From an uncultured Candidatus Poseidoniales archaeon (GTDB lineage Archaea > Thermoplasmatota > Poseidoniia > Poseidoniales > Thalassarchaeaceae), in contig CAJJBW010000005.1 in assembly GCA_905182515.1 (NCBI GenBank), positions 1-64,000 on the forward strand: a stretch of DNA of 64,000 nucleotides, in the 5' to 3' direction. The notes beneath the pieces are model-generated. The model did not search any database, had not been told where the DNA came from, and was given only the letters and a program-made list of their open reading frames with translations. The translations under genes were made by a program, and so were the position numbers. Of this stretch, positions 48,596 to 57,258 are shown piece after piece. Each line of letters begins with the position of its first letter. Position 1 is the first letter of the stretch.

Positions 48596-49135
48596 ATGGT
48601 GAAAGGAACTATGTTTATCAATGCATACGGACTAGTAATTAAAATGGCACGCGCTAGCAGAAATGAAGTTGGCCCATTTAAAAAATTGTGGGATTCCCAA
48701 AGAGAAAACCATTTCCAAATAGTAGGTGTCGTAACTCTATTATCTTTAGCAACTTTAATTTGGACTTTTTCCTTCCTTTTTTTCCTTGGAGGGACCGCAG
48801 ATCCTGAAAGAAATCATTTAGTCCCATATCATTGGTTAGGGTTACTAGTTTCTCTTATTATACTATTTTTTAGTGCCCCTGAATTCTTATTCTTTTTAAA
48901 TCAAAAGGAAACATTGGAAGATATATTAAATTTAGAATCAAGATCAGAAGTACTCAAAAGACGAAAAGAAGCAGAAACTGCTGCTGATTTATTGGGTGGT
49001 AGATATGTGGCAAGATTAAAAGGTCTTTATGAAGAATTAGGAATCAAAGTAAAAGGAAAGAGATATAGTATGAAATCATTACCCTCAAAGAGGGGAATCT
49101 CAATTAAGGTAGATGATTCAGAAGAGGAGGAATGA
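48596..49135 (+). CDS. Two-span membrane protein of unknown function
   Basis: A 179-residue protein with two transmembrane helices (VVTLLSLATLIWTFSFLFFL and LGLLVSLIILFFSAPEFLFF). A long charged, partly coiled C-terminal region (EDILNLESRSEVLKRRKEAE) is presumably cytoplasmic. Starts at 48611 or 48644 are possible; 48596 is chosen because it fits the TATA box spacing. It ends two bases before the signal peptidase start and may assist it. Family not recognised. Confidence 0.65.
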   Translation: MVKGTMFINAYGLVIKMARASRNEVGPFKKLWDSQRENHFQIVGVVTLLSLATLIWTFSFLFFLGGTADPERNHLVPYHWLGLLVSLIILFFSAPEFLFFLNQKETLEDILNLESRSEVLKRRKEAETAADLLGGRYVARLKGLYEELGIKVKGKRYSMKSLPSKRGISIKVDDSEEEE

Positions 49136-49136
49136 A

Positions 49137-50012
49137 GTGCCTACTTCAAACTCTTCGAATGACAATGATAAACTTGAATATGGAATGGTTAGGGATTGGT
49201 TAAGGGAAGCCTGTTTGGCTGTAGGATTAGTTATTTTGATTCTTGGAGGGTTATGGGTTGCAACTGGGCAATTCCCTCCAATGGTTGTCGTAGAATCAGG
49301 GTCCATGATGCACAATACAGAAGACGGTTCTCTAGGGGCAATTGACCCTGGTGATTTGGTTATAGTCATGAACCCAACAAGAAAAAACATCATTACATAT
49401 GTGGAAGCCACCCATAAAGAGAATCAAAATTTTGGTTACAAAAGTCATGGCATGTACGGTGATGTGATAATATATAATAAAAATGGAGGGGCCGATACGC
49501 CAGTAATTCATCGAGCAATATTAAAAGTGGTATTGAATCATACAATTGAAGATCAGAAAACGTGGGATGTACCTGGAACAAGTTTAGTAAACGTTAGTAG
49601 TATCAATTGGGTATTGAATTATCCTTGTAATTATCATGGGGGCACTTATAACCTTGAAATAAAAGATTGGACGCCTAATCATTCTGGTTATATCACCACG
49701 GGGGATAATCCTAATACAAATGGGTGTAAGATTGATCAAATAGTTGCAACTGGACAAGATGGAAGAAATGGGTTAAAGGATGAATTCGGCAATCCTGTAA
49801 CTGCCGTCAAAGATGATTGGATTATGGGAATCGCCTCATCTGAAATTCCTTGGATAGGTTCAATTAAATTATTAACTTCAGGGACACATTCTTTTGTTAC
49901 AGGAGAAACATGGTTTAATTTATCATTAACTATATTTGTTGTCCTTTTGTCTCCAACTATTCTTGAGTCATTTACTAATAATCAAAAATCAAATAATGAT
50001 GAAGAAGAGTAA
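49137..50012 (+). CDS. sipW: Signal peptidase I, archaeal/ER type
   Basis: Membrane-bound protease that removes signal peptides, needed for the many exported proteins here. One N-terminal helix (LAVGLVILILGGLWVA) is followed by the catalytic Ser56 in ESGSMMH. The conserved GDVIIYN and the histidine in PVIHRAI replace the bacterial lysine, and TTGDNPNTNG supplies the aspartate. A second helix near the C-terminus (SLTIFVVLLSPTILES) anchors the end. The GTG start at 49137 has an ideal GGAGGAA; a start at 49113 overlaps the previous gene. The stop abuts the convergent site-2 protease stop exactly. Confidence 0.92.
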   Translation: MPTSNSSNDNDKLEYGMVRDWLREACLAVGLVILILGGLWVATGQFPPMVVVESGSMMHNTEDGSLGAIDPGDLVIVMNPTRKNIITYVEATHKENQNFGYKSHGMYGDVIIYNKNGGADTPVIHRAILKVVLNHTIEDQKTWDVPGTSLVNVSSINWVLNYPCNYHGGTYNLEIKDWTPNHSGYITTGDNPNTNGCKIDQIVATGQDGRNGLKDEFGNPVTAVKDDWIMGIASSEIPWIGSIKLLTSGTHSFVTGETWFNLSLTIFVVLLSPTILESFTNNQKSNNDEEE

Positions 50013-51563
50013 TCATATATATGACATTATTATTGGTATTATGAGAATAAACAAGAATAAAAAACTACTATTATTACTAATTTTATCGGCCCAAGATTCT
50101 AATTTTATTGGATGAATATCTCTTTTCAATATGGAATCCATGCCTATCAGAAGTGAATGAACTCCATCTCTAAGTAAATGCCCACCATCAAAAGGTATCA
50201 TCGGGATTAAGTTTGCAAAACCCAAAAGGAAATTTATCCAAGCGAGCCAAAACAAAAAAGTAAACAACATTATCATGCCCTCGGTACCAATCATTGAAGC
50301 AATCAAACCATCTCCAGCAGCAAGCATTGCTTGTTCTCTTAAATCCATCACTTGACCTTCTCTTGCTAATGGTACCCCTAGCATAATTATTGGCATTAAT
50401 AAGGTTATAACAATGGCAGGAAGAACTCCATTTTCTTTAAATCCAGTTATTATTTTTGCATAAATCTCAACTTCTTCTATTGAACTTTTTAATCCTCTAA
50501 CTCCCAAAAAAGAAATATTAGAATCAGGGCCAATGTTTTGTGAAATGAGATATTCTTCTTTAAGTTCTTCACAACTTATATTTTTTTTGCATAGGCCCAT
50601 TTCCCATTCATAACGGTCTATAAGCGTGATAGCAACAAATCTCTCTTTTTCTTCAACACTTTCATTTAGGTTTTCTGAACTCCAAGGGCCAGACAATACT
50701 GTGAATATTACTTCTTCGCCGGGTGTAAAGTTAGACATTTTTTCACTAAAGGAATCGTAATCCGGCACAGCCTCTCCATTCATATGAGTAATTATTTCAT
50801 AAGGTAAGAGCCCTCCTTCTTCCGCCGCAGTATCTGATATTATTACTTCTGCATGGACGCCCGGATTTTCCGCAACAAACCCTGCGGCTGTTGAAGATAG
50901 TAGGATAATCACAACATATGTTGCAACTAGATTAATGGATGGGCCCGCTGCAAATAACCGCATCCTATCTCTTCTGGGCGCTCTATGCATTTCTTCTTGT
51001 TCCGGTTCTGCAAATGCCCCCATTGGCAACGGTCCAACTAATAAGAGCCCAAAACTCCGAATTCTCATGCCATGTGCTCTAGCCTGTATTCCATGGCTAT
51101 ACTCATGAATAACTATCGCTATTATTAGTGCTAAAACAGGCCACCAAAATGGTACAAAACTCGTGATCCCTGGTATCAATAACAAATCTTGAGGAGGGAT
51201 TGGGTCATTCGAGGGGTTTGTGACACTCGTTCCAAAACTCAGAAGCAATAATAATATCACCCCCAACATTACGATAAAACAAACCCAAATTGATATTTCG
51301 CCATATATTCTCCAAAATTTCCTTTTACTCGAGATTAAATCTAAGATTTTTTGTCCTTGCTTGGTTCTTAGCATTAGTATGATCCCCAACACTCTTGATG
51401 CGTCCAATTTATCTAAAATACCATTTTCTTCGAGAAAAATTAAACCAAAATACCAAGTTGCAATTACTAATACAACTAATGGAGAATTACTAATTTGATA
51501 TAAAATTAATAAGAATATTAAAGGAACCAGCAGGCCATTCCTCTTCCTTTCTTGCTCTTTCAT
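50013..51563 (-). CDS. Site-2 protease-like intramembrane metalloprotease (M50) with PDZ domain
   Basis: A zinc protease of 516 residues cutting membrane-spanning segments. HEYSHG (His153, Glu154, His157) provides the zinc site, and FDGGHLLRDG near residue 460 provides the third ligand. A PDZ domain lies between (residues 235-330, LLPYEIITHMNGEAVPDY). Several transmembrane helices precede and follow. Members often release transcription or signalling factors from membranes; no substrate can be named. Divergent from the small coiled-coil gene. Confidence 0.92.
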   Translation of the reverse strand: MKEQERKRNGLLVPLIFLLILYQISNSPLVVLVIATWYFGLIFLEENGILDKLDASRVLGIILMLRTKQGQKILDLISSKRKFWRIYGEISIWVCFIVMLGVILLLLLSFGTSVTNPSNDPIPPQDLLLIPGITSFVPFWWPVLALIIAIVIHEYSHGIQARAHGMRIRSFGLLLVGPLPMGAFAEPEQEEMHRAPRRDRMRLFAAGPSINLVATYVVIILLSSTAAGFVAENPGVHAEVIISDTAAEEGGLLPYEIITHMNGEAVPDYDSFSEKMSNFTPGEEVIFTVLSGPWSSENLNESVEEKERFVAITLIDRYEWEMGLCKKNISCEELKEEYLISQNIGPDSNISFLGVRGLKSSIEEVEIYAKIITGFKENGVLPAIVITLLMPIIMLGVPLAREGQVMDLREQAMLAAGDGLIASMIGTEGMIMLFTFLFWLAWINFLLGFANLIPMIPFDGGHLLRDGVHSLLIGMDSILKRDIHPIKLESWADKISNNSSFLFLFILIIPIIMSYI

Positions 51564-51645
51564 AGATAGGGGTTAGTACGTACCTTCTTCAATCCGTTGC
51601 TCATTATATCACAAATAAGATTACCAATGACTACTTCGGCGAATT

Positions 51646-51828
51646 ATGGTCGAGATACTTACCGATGTAGGAAATAATTTGAAAGCTTCTACTATTTCTT
51701 TGGAAAAAAAGTTAGAAAGTGTTAAGAAAATATTGCATCAAGCACAATTGGAAGGAATAAAAACACAAATATCAGACTTAGATAGAAATTTTACTCAAAT
51801 AGAGAAAAACCTATCAGGACTCAATTAA
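51646..51828 (+). CDS. Small coiled-coil protein
   Basis: A 60-residue ORF of heptad-like composition (ISLEKKLESVKKILHQAQLEG...ISDLDRNFTQIEKNL). It lies in a 250-base gap between divergent and convergent neighbours and overlaps the Hjc gene's end by 15 bases. No ribosome binding site precedes it. The helical, low-noise sequence makes a real gene more likely than not. Function unknown. Confidence 0.5.
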   Translation: MVEILTDVGNNLKASTISLEKKLESVKKILHQAQLEGIKTQISDLDRNFTQIEKNLSGLN

Positions 51829-52395
51829 TGTTGAAATATCTGTTGAATATTCACTCAATGGTTTTTCAATATTGTTCAAATTATCTGAACCACAAACTAA
51901 TGCTATGAATCTATTAAGTGGCATACCTTTATCCCATCCTAAATATGGAGTCCCATTTCTAGTTAATGGCAAAGTAGGTATCTTTCTGGATAACTTCCTT
52001 AACTTTCCTGTTAAGTTTCCTCCCTCAACTCTCATTATTCTCCAACTATCTCCTCTTACTCTTTTTAGCCTATATGCATACAAAGGCATCAAATTACATC
52101 TTTCTCCAACTTCCTTTAGTGCATTATATTGATGTACTGTTCTTCCTGAAAGGTATAATTTATTTTCTTTTGATGATTTAACTTCTATTGGAAAACACAT
52201 ATCTCCTCTCAATACTAACAAATCACCAGTTCCTTCTGAGCCACTTCCTGGTGCCCTTACAACTAAAAAAGGTCGTTTCATAACTTGCATTGTTTGGGCT
52301 CTTTCAAGCTCCGTACATGATCTTGTAACGGCCCTGACTCCCTTCAACTCTCCTGCTAAAACCGATCGTAATTCTCTTTCGTAATTTACTCCCAC
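51814..52395 (-). CDS. hjc: Hjc-type Holliday junction resolvase
   Basis: Archaeal four-way-junction nuclease. The catalytic residues of the nuclease fold are visible: YERELR (Glu6/Glu8), RAPGSGSEGTGD (Asp58) and PIEVKSS (Glu71, Lys73). The N-terminal 120 residues are the conserved core. The rest, to 193, is an extension of unclear role. The start is weakly supported by a ribosome binding site but agrees with the family N-terminus. Confidence 0.85.
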   Translation of the reverse strand: MGVNYERELRSVLAGELKGVRAVTRSCTELERAQTMQVMKRPFLVVRAPGSGSEGTGDLLVLRGDMCFPIEVKSSKENKLYLSGRTVHQYNALKEVGERCNLMPLYAYRLKRVRGDSWRIMRVEGGNLTGKLRKLSRKIPTLPLTRNGTPYLGWDKGMPLNRFIALVCGSDNLNNIEKPLSEYSTDISTLIES

Positions 52396-52522
52396 GAGTA
52401 CAGCCTATTGTGAGGGTACTTTACTACATCGATTAGAAAGAATACTAATTTTCGATTCCTTATGGTTTAGATTATGGTCAAATATAGTTTTTTGAGAGGA
52501 TATCTTAGTTTAGTTAAAACAC

Positions 52523-53293
52523 TTGTATCATACTCCATGGAATGTGAAAAGGGTTGCCATAAGGACTCAAGATTTCCAATTAGCTTATAGATTAATTAAA
52601 AAATTTAAAGATTTAAAGATTCCTCACATACAATTAGGGCACAATCAAAATGTTCCTAAGAATGTTTTTTGTTGGTTTGGTTCCTTTGAGGAAGTACAAT
52701 GTTCAAATGACAAAAGAGGAATAGCCTGCAATGCCAATAATGTAAGTAATACTATCAATAAAACGCTGAATAGACTGTTCGCGGGACCTGATGTTAAAGT
52801 TTTGAATTTTGGAGTAGATACCGGCCCTAGGCCAGGTTTAGCATGGTTTGCTGATAATAGGTTTATTGGATGCATGCAACTTGAATATGTGGATGAAGTA
52901 GCAAATAAAATAAGTCAAATCATAGGGCATATTTCACCAAAGTATCCTAATAAATCTTTAGTTAGAGTTGGAAATGGCCCTAGGACAATAAGTAATAGAA
53001 TCGTTAATTCGTGCCTTAATTATGGATTTGATGTTGAGCTGGTTGATGAGAATAATACTTCTTCGGGTTCAAGGCATGATCACGTATCCTCTGCTAAAAG
53101 TATAGGTTCAAAGTCAGGAGTTTCTATTTCAAATAGGCTAAAAGTATCGCCAACTAGGGGTGAAGTCAGAGAAATACAAAGAATAAGCAGACTCCTAAGC
53201 GAAGGTAAAACAACTATACCTTCAAAATTAGCCGCATCGGTTGCTATTGGTAATTTATCATTAATAGAAGCAGTAAATCTTCACTCGCAATAA
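52523..53293 (+). CDS. RNase H-fold protein resembling YqgF/RuvC nucleases
   Basis: A 256-residue protein. Residues 92-200 read like an RNase H fold of the RuvC/YqgF kind: NFGVDTGPRPGLAWF (Asp99), VRVGNGPRT, ELVDENNTSSG (Asp/Glu175-176) and DHVSSAKSIG (Asp186). The N-terminal 90 residues and the C-terminal part are not recognised; the latter has a helix-rich end that may bind DNA. TTG 52523 is used, and GTG 52544 is possible. A TATA-like AAATATA lies near 52480. It is divergent from hjc. Nuclease activity is an inference from spacing of acidic residues. Confidence 0.65.
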   Translation: MYHTPWNVKRVAIRTQDFQLAYRLIKKFKDLKIPHIQLGHNQNVPKNVFCWFGSFEEVQCSNDKRGIACNANNVSNTINKTLNRLFAGPDVKVLNFGVDTGPRPGLAWFADNRFIGCMQLEYVDEVANKISQIIGHISPKYPNKSLVRVGNGPRTISNRIVNSCLNYGFDVELVDENNTSSGSRHDHVSSAKSIGSKSGVSISNRLKVSPTRGEVREIQRISRLLSEGKTTIPSKLAASVAIGNLSLIEAVNLHSQ

Positions 53294-53294
53294 T

Positions 53295-53972
53295 TTACTC
53301 GAATTTACCTTTACGGAAATCCCTAGTTCTTTCTATTCCAGGCATTTGGTCTTCTCCTTCTCTGTAAATTGTTTTCATATTATTAAGAAAGTTATCTTCA
53401 TGAGTAACTATCAATACCATTCTTACGCCTGGATCTTCTTCAGCATCCATCCATTGTAGTATTATTTCCATAGTTTTCCTAGCTCCTTCACGATGAGGAT
53501 AAGCAAAAACATCCATGCCAAGAGGAGGTAAGACAAGAGTCTCTCTGGGCTCTAATTTTGATACTTGTTCAAATAATGCTTTATATGAATTATCTAACAA
53601 CTCTCTTCTAAAATTGTCCTGAGTAGGCCTCCTACAATCTGGTCCTACAACATGAACTAAATTTTCTGCCGGCAAATTAAATCCTGGTGATGAAACAGCC
53701 TCTCCAACTCCACATGGTTGTAAATTTGTCTTTCTCCTTTCTTTAGCAATATTTGTACAGAACTCCCTAAGTTCCGGGCCAGCGGCTAATTGCATCCTTT
53801 CATCTAACCCCTCTCTTCCTGCTAGTCTATTATTTGCAGGTATTACCATTATGTCACCTTTAATAGTTGTAATGTTGCCAAATACTACTCTAACTTGACC
53901 ATGTTTGCATTCTCGTACTATTACTACTTCTGCCATATTTTCACGAGATGAGGTCATCGGATATCTACTCAT
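53295..53972 (-). CDS. Macro domain (ADP-ribose-binding) protein
   Basis: A 225-residue protein with a macro domain: GNITTIKGDIMVIPANNRLAG, the GVGEAVSSPGF loop and HVVGPDCR. These bind ADP-ribose or its derivatives, and some remove ADP-ribose from proteins. ATG 53972 follows GAGG; an ATG at 53936 (MAEVV) is also possible. It stands alone between divergent neighbours. Confidence 0.85.
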   Translation of the reverse strand: MSRYPMTSSRENMAEVVIVRECKHGQVRVVFGNITTIKGDIMVIPANNRLAGREGLDERMQLAAGPELREFCTNIAKERRKTNLQPCGVGEAVSSPGFNLPAENLVHVVGPDCRRPTQDNFRRELLDNSYKALFEQVSKLEPRETLVLPPLGMDVFAYPHREGARKTMEIILQWMDAEEDPGVRMVLIVTHEDNFLNNMKTIYREGEDQMPGIERTRDFRKGKFE

Positions 53973-53989
53973 CGCCTCTATTATTGCTA

Positions 53990-53997
53990 ATTTATAG
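53990..53997 (+). promoter_or_regulatory. Probable TATA box for the RAM-domain gene
   Basis: ATTTATAG is centred about 44 bases before GTG 54037 and 23 before the alternative TTG 54016. It fits a plus-strand archaeal promoter with a short leader. Weak evidence. Confidence 0.35.
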
Positions 53998-54036
53998 CGA
54001 AGACTTGATGCGCTTTTGCCCTTTCGAAGAGTTTAC

Positions 54037-54270
54037 GTGTCGTCAGGTTATGTTCTAATTAATGTTGAACCAGGGTCAGAATCTAATGTATTTGACGAAC
54101 TATCTCAATTAGAATTTATTTCAGACATTAATCATCTTTTTGGCGATTATGATATAATTATCAAAATAGAGGAAGATGGCATTGGAATCATAGCCGGATT
54201 AGTTGTAGGTTCTATTCGCCCAATCAAAGGAATACTCAATACCAAAACTCTGGCATGTGCAGAATTTTGA
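54037..54270 (+). CDS. Stand-alone Lrp/AsnC ligand-binding (RAM) domain
   Basis: A 77-residue protein with the alpha-beta sandwich of Lrp effector domains (GYVLINVEPGSE, then DINHLFGDYDIIIKIE) but without a DNA-binding helix-turn-helix. Such small proteins bind amino acids or regulate full-length relatives. GTG 54037 gives a typical N-terminus; TTG 54016 is an alternative. Confidence 0.85.
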   Translation: MSSGYVLINVEPGSESNVFDELSQLEFISDINHLFGDYDIIIKIEEDGIGIIAGLVVGSIRPIKGILNTKTLACAEF

Positions 54271-54372
54271 CCTCCTCCATCGCCGGCAATACTAATTAGG
54301 GGCACAGTAAGCCTTTTATCCGCCCAAAAGTTAATTATCTAATATAGCAGCGAAAGATTTGGAGATATGCAA

Positions 54373-54636
54373 ATGAATGAAAAGAAATATTTTGTTTTAA
54401 TGAAAGGTGGAAAGGATACTACACAAGTGTTCCATAGTAAACAACCCCGGGGGGCTGCTTTGAAAGCAGCATCAAGAGGCGAGACTGACATAAGTCTAAG
54501 GGAAAGAGGAACAAACCGTGTGCACGTATTCAAGGGTGAAAAAAATATGGTATCGAAACCAGCTAGCGCACCAGATTGGTTACCTGATAAAATTAATAAG
54601 GCAAATGTCAAGAAAATCCGCATAGATAGAATGTAA
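54373..54636 (+). CDS. Non-histone chromosomal protein MC1
   Basis: A small (87-residue) basic DNA-binding protein of the MC1 family, which bends and compacts DNA. KYFVLMKGGKDTTQVF, KQPRGAALKAASRG and RERGTNRVHVFKG align with known MC1 sequences, and PDWLPDKINKANVKK forms the C-terminus. ATG 54373 is 8 bases after GGAG; an upstream ATG at 54367 is too close. MC1 is known mainly from Methanosarcina and haloarchaea. Confidence 0.9.
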   Translation: MNEKKYFVLMKGGKDTTQVFHSKQPRGAALKAASRGETDISLRERGTNRVHVFKGEKNMVSKPASAPDWLPDKINKANVKKIRIDRM

Positions 54637-54654
54637 TTACTAAGTTTATTACTC

Positions 54655-55419
54655 TTATTTTCTAATTCCTAATTTCTTAGCCAATATGGCTAAAGGATCG
54701 TAATATTCTGTCACTATTCTTTCCTTTAGAGGTATTATTGCATTGTCTGTAATATTTATTCCAGCCGGGCATACTTCTGTACAACATCTAGTGATGTTAC
54801 AATACCCTATTCCAAAATCTTCTTTTATTTCTGGAATCCTATTCTCCACATCCAATGGATGCATTTCTAATCCTGCTAACCTAACAAAAAATCTAGGTCC
54901 AGCAAATTCATCGAATTTTTGATGCTCTCTTAATACATGACAAGAATTTACACACAACATACATTCTATGCATGATCTAAATTCTTGAACCCTGTTTGCT
55001 TCTTTCTGATTAAATTCCCAATCTAATTCTTCCGGGCCATTAATCGGCACCATCTTTTTATTCATTTCATATGCCCAAGAATTATCTGTTACCAAGTCCT
55101 TTGTAAGTGGGAAAGCTTGCATCGGCTTAACTAAAACAGCGTCTCCTTCATTAGTTTCTTGCAATACATCTTCCATCCTAGTCATACACATCAAACGTGG
55201 TTTGCCATTTACTTCTGCAGAACAAGAACCACATTTGCCTGCCTTACAATTCCATCTACATGACAAATCAGGTGCGTGTTCTGCTTGAATTCTATGAATG
55301 ACATCTAATACCACCATTCCTTCGTCCATTTCAACAGTGTAATCTACCATTTCACCATTTATGTCTCCATGCTGATCGGGCTCTCCCCGAAAAATTTTGA
55401 ATGTCACATTTTCGCCCAT
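54655..55419 (-). CDS. sdhB: Succinate dehydrogenase iron-sulfur subunit
   Basis: Electron-transfer subunit of complex II. The 2Fe-2S ligands (NCKAGKCGSC and Cys78 in RLMCM), the 4Fe-4S motif CIECMLCVNSC and the CCTEVCPAG motif for the 3Fe-4S cluster are present. ATG 55419 follows GAGGAG; a GTG at 55425 overlaps the sdhA stop. 254 residues. Third gene in sdhC-sdhA-sdhB order on the minus strand. Confidence 0.95.
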   Translation of the reverse strand: MGENVTFKIFRGEPDQHGDINGEMVDYTVEMDEGMVVLDVIHRIQAEHAPDLSCRWNCKAGKCGSCSAEVNGKPRLMCMTRMEDVLQETNEGDAVLVKPMQAFPLTKDLVTDNSWAYEMNKKMVPINGPEELDWEFNQKEANRVQEFRSCIECMLCVNSCHVLREHQKFDEFAGPRFFVRLAGLEMHPLDVENRIPEIKEDFGIGYCNITRCCTEVCPAGINITDNAIIPLKERIVTEYYDPLAILAKKLGIRK

Positions 55420-55421
55420 TT

Positions 55422-57251
55422 TCACTCCTCCTCATGTAAATCATCAGTATCTAATAACTGCTTTAATTCTTCTTTTATAGGGGGGTATCTTCTGTGTTCT
55501 ATTGCCATCGTATCCTTTTTAGTTATTACACTATTTACTTTCCCCCAGTATGTGTAATCGGGTACTGGAAAGTCATCTCTAGTGTGACCTCCTCGCGACT
55601 CCTCTCTGTGGAGTGCGGCCAAAGCACACATTCTACTAACATCTATCATTGCACTAATTTCTAATGCCTGATGCCATCCAGGGTTGTAGATTTTACTACT
55701 TCCTGATGTTGTATTCTTTGAACGAATTTCTAATTCATCCAGATCTAATAATGCTTCCTTTAGGAGTTTTTCCGTTCTAATTATTCCTACTTTATTCTGC
55801 ATCATCTCTCGCAAGTCTTCTACAACTTTTGCTGGATTTTCACCATCTTTTCGATTTAGTGGAGCCAAGGTTTCATAAATTACTTCATCAATTTCAGATT
55901 GATTAATTATTAGAAATTCCTTCAAGTCCTTGGCCTTTGTAGAGGCATTTTCTCCGGCGATTTTTCCAAATACAATTAAGTCTGAAAGTGAATTTCCTCC
56001 TAATCGATTCGCCCCATGCAACCCGGTGGCTGCCTCACCTGCTGCATACATCCTAGGTATGGTAGTTTCTTGAGTTTCTGGGTGAACTTTAATCCCGCCC
56101 ATTACATAATGAGCAGTAGGTCCAACTTCCATTTTTTCAGTTGTAATATCTACGGCTGCCAACTCTTTGAATTGATGATACATCCCAGGTAATTTTTTCT
56201 TTACTTGCTCAGGATCTCTCCAAGATATATCTAAATATGCACCTCCGTGGGTACTTGACCTTCCAGCATCTCTTTCAGCATTTATTGCTTTAGCAACAAC
56301 ATCTCTGGTCAATAATTCTGGAGGCCTCCGTACTGTTGCTAATTTTCCATCAACAATTTCAGAAACCCATTCTAAGGCTTCTTTTTCGGTATCTGCAAAC
56401 TCATCTTTGTACATCTCAGGAACATAATCAAACATAAATCTGCTACCTTCCGAATTAGTAAGCATCCCTCCTTCTCCTCTGACGCCTTCTGTTACTAGAA
56501 TGCCCTTTACTGATGGTGGCCATATCATCCCTGTAGGGTGGAATTGAATAAATTCCATATCTCCCATCTCTGCTCCAGCCCAATATGCTAATGCATAACC
56601 TTCTCCAGTATATTCCCATGAACCAGAACAAACTGACCAACATCTTGTGGCTCCTCCGGTTGCCATTACGATTGTTTTAGCTTTGAACACGTGTAAAGTT
56701 CCATCATTCCTGTTGTAAGCAAAACATCCGGATGCTTCACCATCCGTCTTGAATATTTTCCTAACTGTATATTCCATGAATACATCCATTCCCATGTGTA
56801 CACCTTTTTCTTGTAACGTGCGTATTAATTCTAGTCCCGTGGCATCTCCTATGTGGGCTAGCCGTGGGTAAGTATGTCCTCCAAAATTTCTTTGATTGGT
56901 GAGTCCTTTTTCTGTTCTATCAAAAATGGCGCCCCATGTTTCCAATTCTCTGATTCTATCTGGGGCTTGTTGAGCATGTATTTTTGCCATTCGCCAATCA
57001 TTGAGGTATTTCCCTCCTTTCATAGTATCTCTAAAATGGACTTTCCAGTTATCTCTAGGGTCTTTATTTCCTAAGGCTGCAGCAGCCCCTCCTTCTGCCA
57101 TTACAGTATGTGCTTTACCAAGCATGGATTTACAAATCATTGCTACGCTTGCTCCATTCTTACTGGCTTCTATGGCCGCCCTTAATCCAGCCCCTCCTGC
57201 TCCAATTATGACAACATCATGTTCGTGAATAGTGTATTTTTCTGCCATCAT
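55422..57251 (-). CDS. sdhA: Succinate dehydrogenase flavoprotein subunit
   Basis: FAD-containing catalytic subunit oxidising succinate to fumarate. The dinucleotide fold VIIGAGGAGLRAAIEAS, the histidine in GKAHTVMAEGG (site of covalent FAD) and the active-site region FIQFHPTGM are seen. The 609 residues are a normal length. Two ATGs in a row at 57251 and 57248; GAGGTT precedes them. Confidence 0.96.
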   Translation of the reverse strand: MMAEKYTIHEHDVVIIGAGGAGLRAAIEASKNGASVAMICKSMLGKAHTVMAEGGAAAALGNKDPRDNWKVHFRDTMKGGKYLNDWRMAKIHAQQAPDRIRELETWGAIFDRTEKGLTNQRNFGGHTYPRLAHIGDATGLELIRTLQEKGVHMGMDVFMEYTVRKIFKTDGEASGCFAYNRNDGTLHVFKAKTIVMATGGATRCWSVCSGSWEYTGEGYALAYWAGAEMGDMEFIQFHPTGMIWPPSVKGILVTEGVRGEGGMLTNSEGSRFMFDYVPEMYKDEFADTEKEALEWVSEIVDGKLATVRRPPELLTRDVVAKAINAERDAGRSSTHGGAYLDISWRDPEQVKKKLPGMYHQFKELAAVDITTEKMEVGPTAHYVMGGIKVHPETQETTIPRMYAAGEAATGLHGANRLGGNSLSDLIVFGKIAGENASTKAKDLKEFLIINQSEIDEVIYETLAPLNRKDGENPAKVVEDLREMMQNKVGIIRTEKLLKEALLDLDELEIRSKNTTSGSSKIYNPGWHQALEISAMIDVSRMCALAALHREESRGGHTRDDFPVPDYTYWGKVNSVITKKDTMAIEHRRYPPIKEELKQLLDTDDLHEEE

Positions 57252-57258
57252 AATAACC

